NCBI GenBank assembly: GCA_944325655.1
Contig: CALVAW010000004.1
Span: 1-64,000, forward strand
From: Candidatus Gastranaerophilales bacterium
GTDB lineage: Bacteria; Cyanobacteriota; Vampirovibrionia; Gastranaerophilales; Gastranaerophilaceae
Direction: 5' to 3'
Length of the DNA stretch: 64,000 nt
Shown one piece after another: positions 44,295-53,444 of the stretch. Each line of letters opens with the position of its first letter. Position 1 is the stretch's first letter. Under the pieces are notes generated by a model, which saw nothing but the letters and a program-made list of their open reading frames with translations, did no database searches and was not told the DNA's origin. Position numbers and translations under genes: made by a program.

Positions 44295-46340
44295 ATGAAT
44301 TTCAAACCGGGAAAATGGCAAACGGAAATTAATGTTCGTGATTTTATTCAAAAGAATTATACACCCTATGACGGCGATTCAAGTTTTTTAGCAGGTCCTA
44401 CAGAAGCTACAATTAAATTGTGGCAAGAATGTTGTGATCTTTTCAAAAAAGAAAGAGAAAACGGCGGCGTGCTGGATATGGACACAAAAATTGTTTCAAC
44501 AATTGTTTCGCATGATGCCGGATATATTGATAAAGAATTAGAACAAATTGTCGGCTTACAAACTGATAAACCTCTTAAACGTTCTTTGCAGCCTTTTGGC
44601 GGAATCAGAATGGCTGAAACAAGTTGTAAATCATACGGTTATGAAGTTGATCCCGAAGTAGTTGAAATTTTTACAAAATATAGAAAAACTCACAATCAAG
44701 GTGTTTTTGATGCTTATACTCCTGAAATGAGAAAAGCTCGTCATGCGGCAATTTTGACGGGTCTTCCGGACGCATACGGCAGAGGACGTATTATAGGTGA
44801 TTACAGACGTGTTGCACTATATGGTATAGATAGATTAATAGAAGATAAAAAAGAACAACATGCTTCACTAGACGGTGAAATGACACCTGAAAAAATTCAA
44901 TTAAAAGAAGAAATAATGGAACAAATCAGAGCACTTGATGAGATGAAGCAGTTAGGTGCTAAATACGGTTTTGATATTTCAAGACCGGCTCAAAGCGCTA
45001 AGGAAGCAATCCAATGGTTGTATTTTGGTTATTTATCAGCGGTAAAAGAACAAAACGGTGCCGCTATGTCAATCGGAAGAACTTCAACTTTTCTTGACAT
45101 TTATATTGAAAATGATCTTAAAAACGGTGTGATAACAGAAGAACAAGCACAAGAAATGATAGATCATTTTATTATGAAATTAAGACTTGTTAAATTTGCA
45201 AGAACTCCGGAATATAATTCATTATTTTCAGGAGATCCTACTTGGGTAACTGAATCAATCGGCGGTGTCGGCGTTGACGGTCGTCATATGGTTACAAAAA
45301 ATTCATTCAGATATTTGCATACACTTGAAAATTTAGGTACTGCGCCGGAACCGAATTTAACAGTTCTTTGGTCAAAGAGATTGCCTCACAATTTTAAACA
45401 ATATGCAGCTCATATTTCAATTAAAACTTCATCAATTCAATATGAAAATGATGATATGATGAGAGTTACACACGGAGATGATTATGCTATTGCATGTTGT
45501 GTTTCTTCAATGGTAGTCGGTAAAGAAATGCAATTCTTCGGAGCTCGTGCTAATCTTGCAAAATGCTTATTGTATGCAATTAATGGCGGGGTGGATGAAA
45601 GATTAAAAGAACAAATTGGCCCCAAATATCGTCCTATAACTTCTGAGTATCTTGATTTTGATGAAGTTATGGATAGATATGAAGATATGATGGAATGGCT
45701 TGCCGGTTTATATGTAAATACTTTGAATGTAATTCATTATATGCATGATAAATATTGTTATGAAAGATCTCAAATGGCTCTTCATGACAGAGATGTGAAA
45801 CGTTATTTTGCAACCGGTATTGCAGGTCTTTCGGTTGTTGCAGATTCACTTTCCGCTATTAAATATGCAAAAGTTAAGACTATTCGTGATGAAAACGGAC
45901 TTGTTGTAGATTATGAAGTTGAAGGTGATTATCCTAAGTACGGTAATGATGATGACAGAGTTGATAAATTTGCTGTAGATATAGTTAAAAAATTCATGGC
46001 TATGATTAGAAAACATTATACTTACAGAAATTCAGTTCCGACTATGTCTATATTAACAATTACTTCAAATGTTGTGTACGGTAAAAAGACCGGTAATACT
46101 CCGGATGGACGTAAAGCAGGAGTCCCTCTTGCACCGGGAGCAAATCCTATGCACGGACGTGACAGCAACGGTGCAGTTGCATCATTAGCGTCTGTTGCTA
46201 AACTTCCGTTTAATGACGCTCAAGATGGTATTTCAAATACTTTCTCGATTATTCCGAATGCATTAGGTAAAGATGATGTATTCATGGGAGATTTAAATAT
46301 TGAGCTCGATTGCGGATGCTGCAGCGGAAGTGTTCAATAG
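44295..46340 (+). CDS. pflB: Pyruvate formate-lyase, core without the glycyl-radical domain
   Basis: 681 residues. Turns pyruvate and CoA into formate and acetyl-CoA. The two catalytic cysteines are intact at C401-C402 ([10 protein letters not shown]), and [14 protein letters not shown]-like, [21 protein letters not shown] and [17 protein letters not shown] are typical. The normal chain is about 760 residues, ending in a glycyl-radical domain (RVSGYAV). Here the chain stops right after NALGKDD with a unique 20-residue tail holding C673-x-C-C676. The missing domain is encoded by the next gene. AAAAGGAG precedes the ATG. A terminator follows the second gene. Confidence 0.93.
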   Translation: MNFKPGKWQTEINVRDFIQKNYTPYDGDSSFLAGPTEATIKLWQECCDLFKKERENGGVLDMDTKIVSTIVSHDAGYIDKELEQIVGLQTDKPLKRSLQPFGGIRMAETSCKSYGYEVDPEVVEIFTKYRKTHNQGVFDAYTPEMRKARHAAILTGLPDAYGRGRIIGDYRRVALYGIDRLIEDKKEQHASLDGEMTPEKIQLKEEIMEQIRALDEMKQLGAKYGFDISRPAQSAKEAIQWLYFGYLSAVKEQNGAAMSIGRTSTFLDIYIENDLKNGVITEEQAQEMIDHFIMKLRLVKFARTPEYNSLFSGDPTWVTESIGGVGVDGRHMVTKNSFRYLHTLENLGTAPEPNLTVLWSKRLPHNFKQYAAHISIKTSSIQYENDDMMRVTHGDDYAIACCVSSMVVGKEMQFFGARANLAKCLLYAINGGVDERLKEQIGPKYRPITSEYLDFDEVMDRYEDMMEWLAGLYVNTLNVIHYMHDKYCYERSQMALHDRDVKRYFATGIAGLSVVADSLSAIKYAKVKTIRDENGLVVDYEVEGDYPKYGNDDDRVDKFAVDIVKKFMAMIRKHYTYRNSVPTMSILTITSNVVYGKKTGNTPDGRKAGVPLAPGANPMHGRDSNGAVASLASVAKLPFNDAQDGISNTFSIIPNALGKDDVFMGDLNIELDCGCCSGSVQ

Positions 46341-46378
46341 GCATTTGTTATTACTATTTTAAAAAAGGAAATATAATT

Positions 46379-46621
46379 ATGACAACTCAACAAGAAGAAA
46401 ATTTAATTAACCTTTTAGACGGGTATGTTGAAAAAGGCGGACATCATTTGAATGTTAATGTTTTTAATCGTGAAACATTGCTTGATGCTCAAGCACATCC
46501 TGAAAAATATCCGCAGCTTACAGTCAGAGTTTCAGGGTATGCGGTTAATTTTATTAAATTAACAAAAGAACAACAAGATGATGTCATTTCAAGAACTTTT
46601 CACTCTCAATTGGGTGCTTAA
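46379..46621 (+). CDS. Stand-alone glycyl-radical domain of pyruvate formate-lyase
   Basis: 80 residues from ATG 46379 (AAGGAA 8 bases before). It equals the C-terminal domain of a normal pyruvate formate-lyase: [48 protein letters not shown] with the radical Gly at 53, and [14 protein letters not shown]. coli GrcA (YfiD) is a similar separate radical domain, but there it backs up an intact enzyme; here the core lacks its own domain, so the 80-residue protein must supply the radical. It starts 38 bases after the pflB stop, as a second gene in the operon. Confidence 0.9.
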   Translation: MTTQQEENLINLLDGYVEKGGHHLNVNVFNRETLLDAQAHPEKYPQLTVRVSGYAVNFIKLTKEQQDDVISRTFHSQLGA

Positions 46622-46638
46622 AAAGTTAAAATAATCAT

Positions 46639-46677
46639 AATAACGGAGCCGAAAATTTATTTGTCGGCTCCGTTATT
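46639..46677 (+). terminator. Terminator after the split pfl operon
   Basis: A 14-bp stem AATAACGGAGCCGA with TCGGCTCCGTTATT around an 11-base AT-rich loop. Confidence 0.85.
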
Positions 46678-46766
46678 ATTAAGAATGTATAAAAAAGCTC
46701 TTATTTTTGTAAATATTTAGTTCTTTTATAATATAATAATTCTTGTCTTTAATTGGAGTATTATAT

Positions 46767-48017
46767 TTGAAAAGTTCAAAAAGACTAACAATAAATATAT
46801 TTATTGCGCTTGTTGCAGGTATCCTGACGGGATGGCTTTTTCCTCATATAGCGGTTAAGTTTCAGCCCCTTGGTGATATGTTTTTGAGAATGGTAAAAAT
46901 GATTATCGCTCCTTTAATATTTGCCACTTTAACAGTGGGCATAGCAGGTCACGGCGATGTCAAAAATCTTGGAAAAATCGGTCTAAAAACAATTATATAT
47001 TTTGAAATTGCAACAACTATTGCTCTTATATTGGGGCTTGTTATGGCAAATATTTTAAAACCGGGTGTTGGTTTTAATATCGATGTGAGCTCAGTTTCTA
47101 TGGCAGTTGTTGAAAAAATGAAAACGGTTCCACAGGGTCATTCGTTAGTTCATATGTTGGTTGATGCAGTGCCTGAAAGCGTTGTTGAATCAATGGCAAC
47201 GGGTGATTTATTACAAATTGTGGTATTTGCAATATTTTTTGCTCTTGCAATGTGTGCTGTCGGTTCAAAGGCAAGACCTGTTTTGGATTTTTTACAAAGC
47301 ACTTGTGATATAATGTTTAAATTTACCGAATATGTTATGAAATTTGCTCCTGTTGGTGTTTTTGGTGCAATTTCAGCTACAATAGGACAAAATGGCATAG
47401 GAATTTTAGCAAGCTATGCAAAATTAATCGGCATAACTTATTTTTCTTTAATTGTTTTTGTGGTAATTGTTTTGGTTGTTGCATGCAGAATTATTAATGT
47501 GCCATTTTTGGGGCTTTTAAAAACAATAAAGGATCCTGCGCTTTTAGCATTTACAACGGCATCATCCGAAGCGGCATTACCAAAGGCTATGAGCCAGATG
47601 GAAAAGTTTGGAGTTCCAAAAAGTATTGTAAGTTTTGTTATGCCAATGGGCTATACGTTTAATCTTGATGGTTCTACTTTGTATCTTACTCTTGCAACAT
47701 TATTTTGTGCTCAAATAGCGGGAATTAATCTTTCTCTTGAGCAGCAGTTAATGATTATGTTTACTTTAATGCTTACTTCCAAGGGTATTGCCGGAGTGCC
47801 CAGAGTTTCTTTGGTTATTTTGACGGGAACTTTGACGGGTTTTGGTTTGCCTGTTGTCGGTGTGGCTATATTGTTGGGTATAGATCAGATACTTGATATG
47901 GGAAGAACAACGGTGAATTTAATCGGAAATTGTGTTGCGACAACGGTTGTTGCTCGTTGGGAAAATGAGTTTGACCATGAAAAAATGAATAAATTTTTAT
48001 CTCGCAATGATGAATAA
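46767..48017 (+). CDS. Dicarboxylate/amino acid:cation symporter (DAACS family)
   Basis: 416 residues from a TTG start at 46767, chosen because GGAG lies 8 bases upstream and the protein then begins MKSSKRLTINIFIALVAG; TTG 46743 would add eight. Eight-helix transporter with re-entrant loops. LRMVKMIIAPLIFATL, TASSEAALPKAM (the serine-rich loop), VMPMGYTFNLDGSTLYLTLATLF (NMDGT-like) and GRTTVNLIGNCVATTVVA match GltP/DctA. The substrate is glutamate, aspartate or a C4-dicarboxylate with H+ or Na+. Confidence 0.93.
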   Translation: MKSSKRLTINIFIALVAGILTGWLFPHIAVKFQPLGDMFLRMVKMIIAPLIFATLTVGIAGHGDVKNLGKIGLKTIIYFEIATTIALILGLVMANILKPGVGFNIDVSSVSMAVVEKMKTVPQGHSLVHMLVDAVPESVVESMATGDLLQIVVFAIFFALAMCAVGSKARPVLDFLQSTCDIMFKFTEYVMKFAPVGVFGAISATIGQNGIGILASYAKLIGITYFSLIVFVVIVLVVACRIINVPFLGLLKTIKDPALLAFTTASSEAALPKAMSQMEKFGVPKSIVSFVMPMGYTFNLDGSTLYLTLATLFCAQIAGINLSLEQQLMIMFTLMLTSKGIAGVPRVSLVILTGTLTGFGLPVVGVAILLGIDQILDMGRTTVNLIGNCVATTVVARWENEFDHEKMNKFLSRNDE

Positions 48018-48082
48018 AATTAATCTTTGTCATTAGACTGGAGTATAATTTAAAAATTCAATAAAACAAATATACTGTTTTT

Positions 48083-49087
48083 ATGAAAATTTTGTTTTAT
48101 GATATGGGAAATTTTGAATTAGATTATTTTTTGGATAAAATTCCAAGTAATATTGAACCCATTTTTTTTAAAAAACCTTTAAATATTTCAACTTATGTGG
48201 ATGAAAAACACACTGGTGCTGAGGCTTTGAGTGTTTTTGTGAGTTCTGATTTAAGTAAAGATGTTTTATCTAAATTTAAAAATTTAAAATATATTTTTCT
48301 AAGATGCGTGGGTTTTTCAAATGTTGATTTGAATTATTGCAAAGAGAATAATATTTTTGTTTTTAATACTCCTAATTACGGTAATTCAACGGTTGCTGAA
48401 TATGCTTTTACTCTTATTTTAATGCTTTCTAAAAAAATAATTAAATCAAAAAATGATTTACAAGAAGGTAAAACGGAAAGAGACGAAATAACGGGAATTG
48501 AATTATTTCAAAAAACTTTGGGAGTAGTAGGCGCCGGTTCTATAGGCAAAGAAATAATAAACATTGCAAAAGGTTTTAAAATGGATGTTTTGGTTTTTGA
48601 TTTGAAGCAAAATGGTGATTATAATTTTGTTTCTTTTGACGAATTGCTTGAAAAATCTGATTTTGTTGTTATTTCTTGCCCATTAACAGAATTTACAAGA
48701 AAAATGTTTAATAAAGAGGCAATTTCAAAAATGAAAAAGACTGCGCTTTTAGTTAATGTTGCCAGAGGTGAAATTATTGATACGGAAGCTTTGTATGTTG
48801 CTTTAATAAATAAAAAGCTTTTTGGTGCAGGCTTAGATGTTGTTGAATGTGAAGAAATATTATGTGAAAGTTATAAAAAATGTTCTAAAAATGATAATTT
48901 CAAAGAACATTGTTTAAAAAAGTATTTTTTTATTCAAAAGTTGATGCAATTGGAAAATGTTATAATTACTCCTCACAATGCTTATAATACTTTGGATGCG
49001 CAAAAAAGAATTTTGGATATGACTTTGGAGAATATTAAGTCATCTTTTGATATAAAATCTGGCACTAAAAATTTAGTTTTGATATAA
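48083..49087 (+). CDS. D-2-hydroxyacid dehydrogenase family protein
   Basis: 334 residues. NAD-dependent, probably reducing a 2-keto acid to a D-hydroxyacid or the reverse. The NAD site is LGVVGAGSIGKEI (about 153-165). NVARGEIIDTEAL, GAGLDVVECEE and TPHNAYNT supply the catalytic Arg, Glu and His. A Cys-rich insertion (CEEILCESYKKC) after the Glu is unusual. It heads a run with deoC, a 65-residue gene, an ACT protein and UPF0210. Confidence 0.88.
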   Translation: MKILFYDMGNFELDYFLDKIPSNIEPIFFKKPLNISTYVDEKHTGAEALSVFVSSDLSKDVLSKFKNLKYIFLRCVGFSNVDLNYCKENNIFVFNTPNYGNSTVAEYAFTLILMLSKKIIKSKNDLQEGKTERDEITGIELFQKTLGVVGAGSIGKEIINIAKGFKMDVLVFDLKQNGDYNFVSFDELLEKSDFVVISCPLTEFTRKMFNKEAISKMKKTALLVNVARGEIIDTEALYVALINKKLFGAGLDVVECEEILCESYKKCSKNDNFKEHCLKKYFFIQKLMQLENVIITPHNAYNTLDAQKRILDMTLENIKSSFDIKSGTKNLVLI

Positions 49088-49097
49088 TTAGTTTATT

Positions 49098-49766
49098 ATG
49101 GAAGGAATAAATAATTATATTGAACATACTTTACTTAAACCTGATGCAACCATAGCTGACATTGAGAAGTTGGCAAAAGAAGCAATTATGTATAATTTTT
49201 TTGGGGTTTGCGTAAATCCTTACTATATTGGCTTTGTAAAAAATATATTATCAGATAGTTTGGTAAAAGTTGTTAGCGTTGTTAATTTTCCTCTTGCATC
49301 CAATACTATTGAAACAACAGTTTTTCAGACGGAGAATGCTTTGAATTTGGGTGCTGATGAAATAGATACAGTTATAAATATATCGGAATTAAAAAACAAA
49401 AATTATAAAAAAGTTATATCCGACATTAAAAAAGTAAAAGAAATATGTTCTGATCATAATTTAAAAGTTATTTTAGAGACTGATTTGCTTACAAAAGAAG
49501 AAATTGTCATAGCTTCTAACTGCGCTGTTGAAGCAGGTGCGGATTTTGTTAAAACTTCAACAGGTTTTGTTAAAAACGGTATAGGTGCACAAATTGAAGA
49601 TGTTAAGTTAATGTATAAAACGGTTGCCGTTTCGGGGCTTGGAGTGAAAGCAAGCGGTGGAATAAAAAATTATAACCAAGCGGTTGATTTAATTAATGCG
49701 GGTGCAAGTCGTCTTGGCACTTCAAGCGGTGTTGATATTATTTTAGGAAAGGATAAAAATGTCTAA
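49098..49766 (+). CDS. deoC: Deoxyribose-phosphate aldolase
   Basis: 222 residues. Cleaves 2-deoxyribose-5-phosphate to glyceraldehyde-3-phosphate and acetaldehyde. YIEHTLLKPDAT opens the barrel; VSVVNFPLASN, ADEIDTVINIS, VILETDLLTKEEI, ADFVKTSTGF (Schiff-base Lys) and VKASGGIKN are catalytic blocks. It overlaps the next gene by 8 bases. Confidence 0.95.
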   Translation: MEGINNYIEHTLLKPDATIADIEKLAKEAIMYNFFGVCVNPYYIGFVKNILSDSLVKVVSVVNFPLASNTIETTVFQTENALNLGADEIDTVINISELKNKNYKKVISDIKKVKEICSDHNLKVILETDLLTKEEIVIASNCAVEAGADFVKTSTGFVKNGIGAQIEDVKLMYKTVAVSGLGVKASGGIKNYNQAVDLINAGASRLGTSSGVDIILGKDKNV

Positions 49767-49956
49767 AGAAGAAAACAAAATAACAATTCGTTCAGATAGA
49801 GATACGGATTATGTATTTATGTATAAAGGTGAAGAAGTTGTTTTGAAGGCAAGAAGCGTTGTTTCTGTTGCAGATGGTTTGAAGAATGTTGTTTTTCCGA
49901 CTGTGGCAATGAAAATAATGAATAATTTAATAGTTATTAAGGGTGATGTTAAATAA
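49759..49956 (+). CDS. 65-residue unknown protein between deoC and the ACT gene
   Basis: Overlaps deoC by 8 bases and the ACT gene by 1, so it belongs to the operon. The chain (NKITIRSDRDTDYVFMYKGE, then VVLKARSVVSVADGLKNVVF) looks all-beta, with no membrane helix or Cys. I do not recognise it. Confidence 0.65.
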   Translation: MSKEENKITIRSDRDTDYVFMYKGEEVVLKARSVVSVADGLKNVVFPTVAMKIMNNLIVIKGDVK

Positions 49957-50243
49957 TGTCGGATAATAATTCAAATCAAATAATAATAACCGTAACCGGT
50001 AAAGATAAAGTCGGAATTGTTTCTGCCGTTTCAAATTGTCTTGCAGAAAATAAGGTTAATATAGAAGATATTAAACAAACAATTATGCAGGATAATTTTG
50101 TCATGATAATGCTTTGTAATACAGAGTTTATGACGGTTTCATTCAAAGATTTTAAAGATAATTTACTTAAGCTTGCAGATGAACTTGGCATGGAGATTTG
50201 GGTTCAAAAAAAAGATATATTTGATAAAATGCACACAATTTAA
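49956..50243 (+). CDS. ACT domain protein (UPF0237-like)
   Basis: 95 residues, one ACT domain: IIITVTGKDKVGIVSAVSNC, EDIKQTIMQDNFVMIMLCN. This kind is paired with UPF0210 proteins in many genomes, and UPF0210 follows here after 8 bases. It may bind an amino acid and regulate the partner. Confidence 0.9.
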   Translation: MSDNNSNQIIITVTGKDKVGIVSAVSNCLAENKVNIEDIKQTIMQDNFVMIMLCNTEFMTVSFKDFKDNLLKLADELGMEIWVQKKDIFDKMHTI

Positions 50244-50251
50244 AGGATACT

Positions 50252-51619
50252 ATGTCGGATTTTAATCAAAAGCAAATACTTGAAACAATCAGAATGATAA
50301 AAATTCATCACCTTGATATAAGGACAACAACCTTATCATTGAGTTTAAGAGATTGCGCAACAAGCGATACAAAAAAAACAGCTGCAAAAATATACGATAA
50401 AATCATAAAATTTGCTAAGGATTTTGTATCTTTAGCAAATGAAATTGAAAATGAATATTCTATTCCTATAGTAAATAAAAGAATTGCATTGACTCCGATT
50501 TCTATTGTGGGTGAATCTTGCGATAATTGTGACTATGTTTATATAGCGAAGATGATTGACAAAGCTGCAAGTGAGGTCGGGGTTGATTTTGTCGGTGGTT
50601 TTTCGGCGCTTGTAGATAAGGGTTTTACAAAGGGTGATTTAAGATTTTTTGAGCAAATTCCTGAAGCCCTTGCTGTTACTCAAAAGCTATGTTCTTCGGT
50701 TAATCTAGGAACTTCTAAGGCGGGAGTTAATATGGACGGGGTTTTAAAGACTGCCGATGTCATTAAAAAGACCGCTATACTTACTAAAGAGTTTGATAGT
50801 ATCGGAGCGGCAAAGTTTGTATGTTTTTGTAATGCTGTTACGGATAACCCCTTTATGGCAGGTGCTTTTTGCGGAGTTAACGAATCGGAATGTGCTTTAA
50901 ATATAGGTGTTTCAGGTCCGGGTGTGGTATCAAGTGCTATATATGATTTATCAAGTGAAGCTGATTTTGGCGAAGTCAGTAATTTAATAAAGAAAATGGC
51001 CTTTAAAATTACTACCGCAGGAGAGTTAATCGGCAGAAAATTGGCTAAAAAAATGAACATTCCTTTTGGGGTTATTGATTTATCCCTTGCACCTACGCCT
51101 TTGAGAGGAGATAGCGTCGCAGAGATTTTTAAAGCAATGGGATTAGAACAAGCAGGCGCTCATGGAACCACGATGGCCCTTGCGATGTTAAATGATGCCG
51201 TTAAAAAAGGCGGAATTATGGCTTCCAGCTATGTTGGCGGATTGTCCGGTGCATTTATTCCCGTATCAGAAGATGCCGGAATGATAGAGGCTGCTGAAAC
51301 AGGATCTCTTACAATTGATAAACTTGAAGCAATGACATCAGTTTGTTCTGTAGGATTAGATATGATAGCAATTCCGGGAGATACTCCAAATTCAACTATA
51401 GCTGGTATTATAGCAGATGAAATGGCTATAGGAATGATAAATAAAAAGACAACAGCAGTGAGAGTTATACCGGTTATCGGAAAAAATGTGGGCGATAAGG
51501 CTGAATTTGGCGGTTTATTAGGGTATGCGCCTATTATGAAAGTTAATCCGTATTCTTGTTTGGATTTTGTTAAAAGAGGCGGCAGAATTCCTGCTCCTAT
51601 TCACAGCATGAATAATTAA
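50252..51619 (+). CDS. UPF0210 (DUF711) family protein
   Basis: 455 residues. DNFVGGFSALV-like VDFVGGFSALVDKG, INLGTSKAGVNMD, FCGVNESECALNIGVSGPGVV, GVIDLSLAPTPLRGDSVAEI and MIAIPGDTPNSTIAGIIADE (20-residue start) match UPF0210, a pyruvate formate-lyase-related fold without the radical motif; its reaction is unknown. Cotranscribed with the ACT gene. It overlaps the convergent membrane-protein gene by 4 bases. Confidence 0.92.
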   Translation: MSDFNQKQILETIRMIKIHHLDIRTTTLSLSLRDCATSDTKKTAAKIYDKIIKFAKDFVSLANEIENEYSIPIVNKRIALTPISIVGESCDNCDYVYIAKMIDKAASEVGVDFVGGFSALVDKGFTKGDLRFFEQIPEALAVTQKLCSSVNLGTSKAGVNMDGVLKTADVIKKTAILTKEFDSIGAAKFVCFCNAVTDNPFMAGAFCGVNESECALNIGVSGPGVVSSAIYDLSSEADFGEVSNLIKKMAFKITTAGELIGRKLAKKMNIPFGVIDLSLAPTPLRGDSVAEIFKAMGLEQAGAHGTTMALAMLNDAVKKGGIMASSYVGGLSGAFIPVSEDAGMIEAAETGSLTIDKLEAMTSVCSVGLDMIAIPGDTPNSTIAGIIADEMAIGMINKKTTAVRVIPVIGKNVGDKAEFGGLLGYAPIMKVNPYSCLDFVKRGGRIPAPIHSMNN

Positions 51620-53313
51620 CCTTGATGTGTTTGTTTTGCCCACGGTGGTGTTAACTTATTTAGAGGTATTTCGGATTTGCTTTCGTTTAATTGTTTTTTG
51701 TCGCTATAGTCGGCAAAATTTCTATAATCGTCCATTTCATTGATTGTGAGCATATTTGCTACTCTTGAAGCATTTTTTTGTTCTTTTGTAATTATAGCTT
51801 GCAGAATAAAAATCGGAATAACGCCTGTCAATATTGGTGCAACTGATTTAAGCACTGATAATACGCTTATATTTTTATTCATAAAATCTTTTGCAGCGCT
51901 TTTTTTAGCTAAAAGTACCATTGCAATGCTTGATATTATACTGCCGATTGTAATAACGGTTTCGCCTACTGCTTCTGTGCTTTCGGAGTATGCTTGTGAT
52001 TTTTCATCAAGTCTGTTGTATATTTTAAATATGTTTTGTTGAAGTTGTTTAGCTCTTTTTTCTTGCTCCGGCGTTATTTGTATTTTTTCTTGTGCTTTTC
52101 TTTGTTTTACGTTGTTTTCATTGTGTTGTTTTAAATATTGATTATATTCTTTGTTGTCTTTATATGCTTTTAAAAGAAATTTCAAAAAATTGGGTTTTTT
52201 GTCTTGGTTTATATATTTTGAACCGTCTTCATTTTTTGCTTTTTCATCATCAACATATATGAGCTTTTCAGGATTATTTAAAAATTCTTGTTTAACTTTA
52301 AATCTTGCAACACGTGAACCTTGTTTTTGAATTTTTGCCGCAATGCTTGAAAGTATTATGGATATAATTCCGCCTGTGGCGAATGATGCTATTAATTTTT
52401 TGTTTTGGTTTATTTTTAATAAAGATAATAATTTATTTGTTACAAAACCTACTAATACTCCTCCTGCAAGAGTTAAAGTGCTGAATATGGTTGTTGCAAG
52501 TTCAAGATTTTCCGCATAATCCTGAGAAGCTATATCAATTTTTTCTACAATGTTTGTAATTAATTGTTTATCTTTTTTAGCTTCTTCGATTTCTTCTTGG
52601 GTTAGCGGTTTATTAAAGTTTTTTCTTTCTTTTTCTGTTTCTTTTTTGAATTTGTTTTGTGCTTCGTTTAAGGTTTGATCTTTTTTAAATAATTGTTTTA
52701 TGTTTTTTAATATACCTAAACTTGCGTTTTGTGTGATTTTTTTCTTTTCTTTTTTATCAACCTTGATTTTAGATGCTATTTCATCTCTTTCTTTTTCCTG
52801 TTCTTTATTTAGAATTGCAAATTGTTTAGTCGATGATAAATCTTTTTGCATTGATTCAATTCTTCCGGTTCTTGAAGCTTGGATTTCTTTTCTTGCTCCC
52901 CATTGATTTAAGAGTGGTTGCAGAAGTGCTAATACTGCACAATTTGCAGCAGTCGGAAACAGTATTAATTTTTCGGATATTTTGTTTAGATTTTTTTGTT
53001 TTGAACAAAATACAGCCAGAGCAAGACCGCCAAAAGTTGCTATTTGTGTTGCAAGACCAATAATTGTTCCTTTTGTTGCTTCTGTATATATTTCTGCATC
53101 TTCCGCTCTTGTTTGAGAATACTCATCCATTATATCAACAGCGTTTAAAACAACTTTTGCTCTTTTTATATCGTTTTCTTTTTGAGCTTCTTTTATGCCA
53201 TGTTTTTCAATATATGCAAGACGTTTTGCCTCCTGTTCGGAGCGTTTTTGTTTCCATTCTTTATATAGTGGCTTGTTTTTTCGATAGTCAAGATAACCGT
53301 TTAAAATTTCCAT
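51616..53313 (-). CDS. Membrane protein with three copies of a two-helix module
   Basis: 565 residues, no signal peptide, unrecognised. I see one pattern three times: S-Q plus a Glu-rich strand, a membrane hairpin, then a Gln/Lys-rich end with S-R. The modules lie at about 64-152 (EYSQTRAE ... IQASRTGR), 262-337 (ASQDYAEN ... QGSRVAR) and 438-520 (KSQAYSES ... NASRVAN). Each has two hydrophobic helices, six in total. Long charged, coiled-coil-like linkers (160-260, 340-435) join them. A scaffold or tether role is possible. GGAGAA precedes the ATG. Confidence 0.7.
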   Translation of the reverse strand: MEILNGYLDYRKNKPLYKEWKQKRSEQEAKRLAYIEKHGIKEAQKENDIKRAKVVLNAVDIMDEYSQTRAEDAEIYTEATKGTIIGLATQIATFGGLALAVFCSKQKNLNKISEKLILFPTAANCAVLALLQPLLNQWGARKEIQASRTGRIESMQKDLSSTKQFAILNKEQEKERDEIASKIKVDKKEKKKITQNASLGILKNIKQLFKKDQTLNEAQNKFKKETEKERKNFNKPLTQEEIEEAKKDKQLITNIVEKIDIASQDYAENLELATTIFSTLTLAGGVLVGFVTNKLLSLLKINQNKKLIASFATGGIISIILSSIAAKIQKQGSRVARFKVKQEFLNNPEKLIYVDDEKAKNEDGSKYINQDKKPNFLKFLLKAYKDNKEYNQYLKQHNENNVKQRKAQEKIQITPEQEKRAKQLQQNIFKIYNRLDEKSQAYSESTEAVGETVITIGSIISSIAMVLLAKKSAAKDFMNKNISVLSVLKSVAPILTGVIPIFILQAIITKEQKNASRVANMLTINEMDDYRNFADYSDKKQLNESKSEIPLNKLTPPWAKQTHQG

Positions 53314-53444
53314 TTATTCTCCTTGGTTCGCATGTATTTAAAACGTATAAATTTTTAAAGTTGCTATATATTAAAAAATGTATCAAAGTAAGTACTAATT
53401 TATATTTTTTTGTTAGAATACAGTAAGAAGGATAGAGGTATTAT

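Noticed and set aside
46310-46378. Programmed frameshift joining the two parts of pyruvate formate-lyase
   Set aside because: The radical-domain frame is open back to 46310, but I see no slippery sequence in the overlap, and the homology starts at an ATG with its own AAGGAA site. Two genes is the simpler reading.
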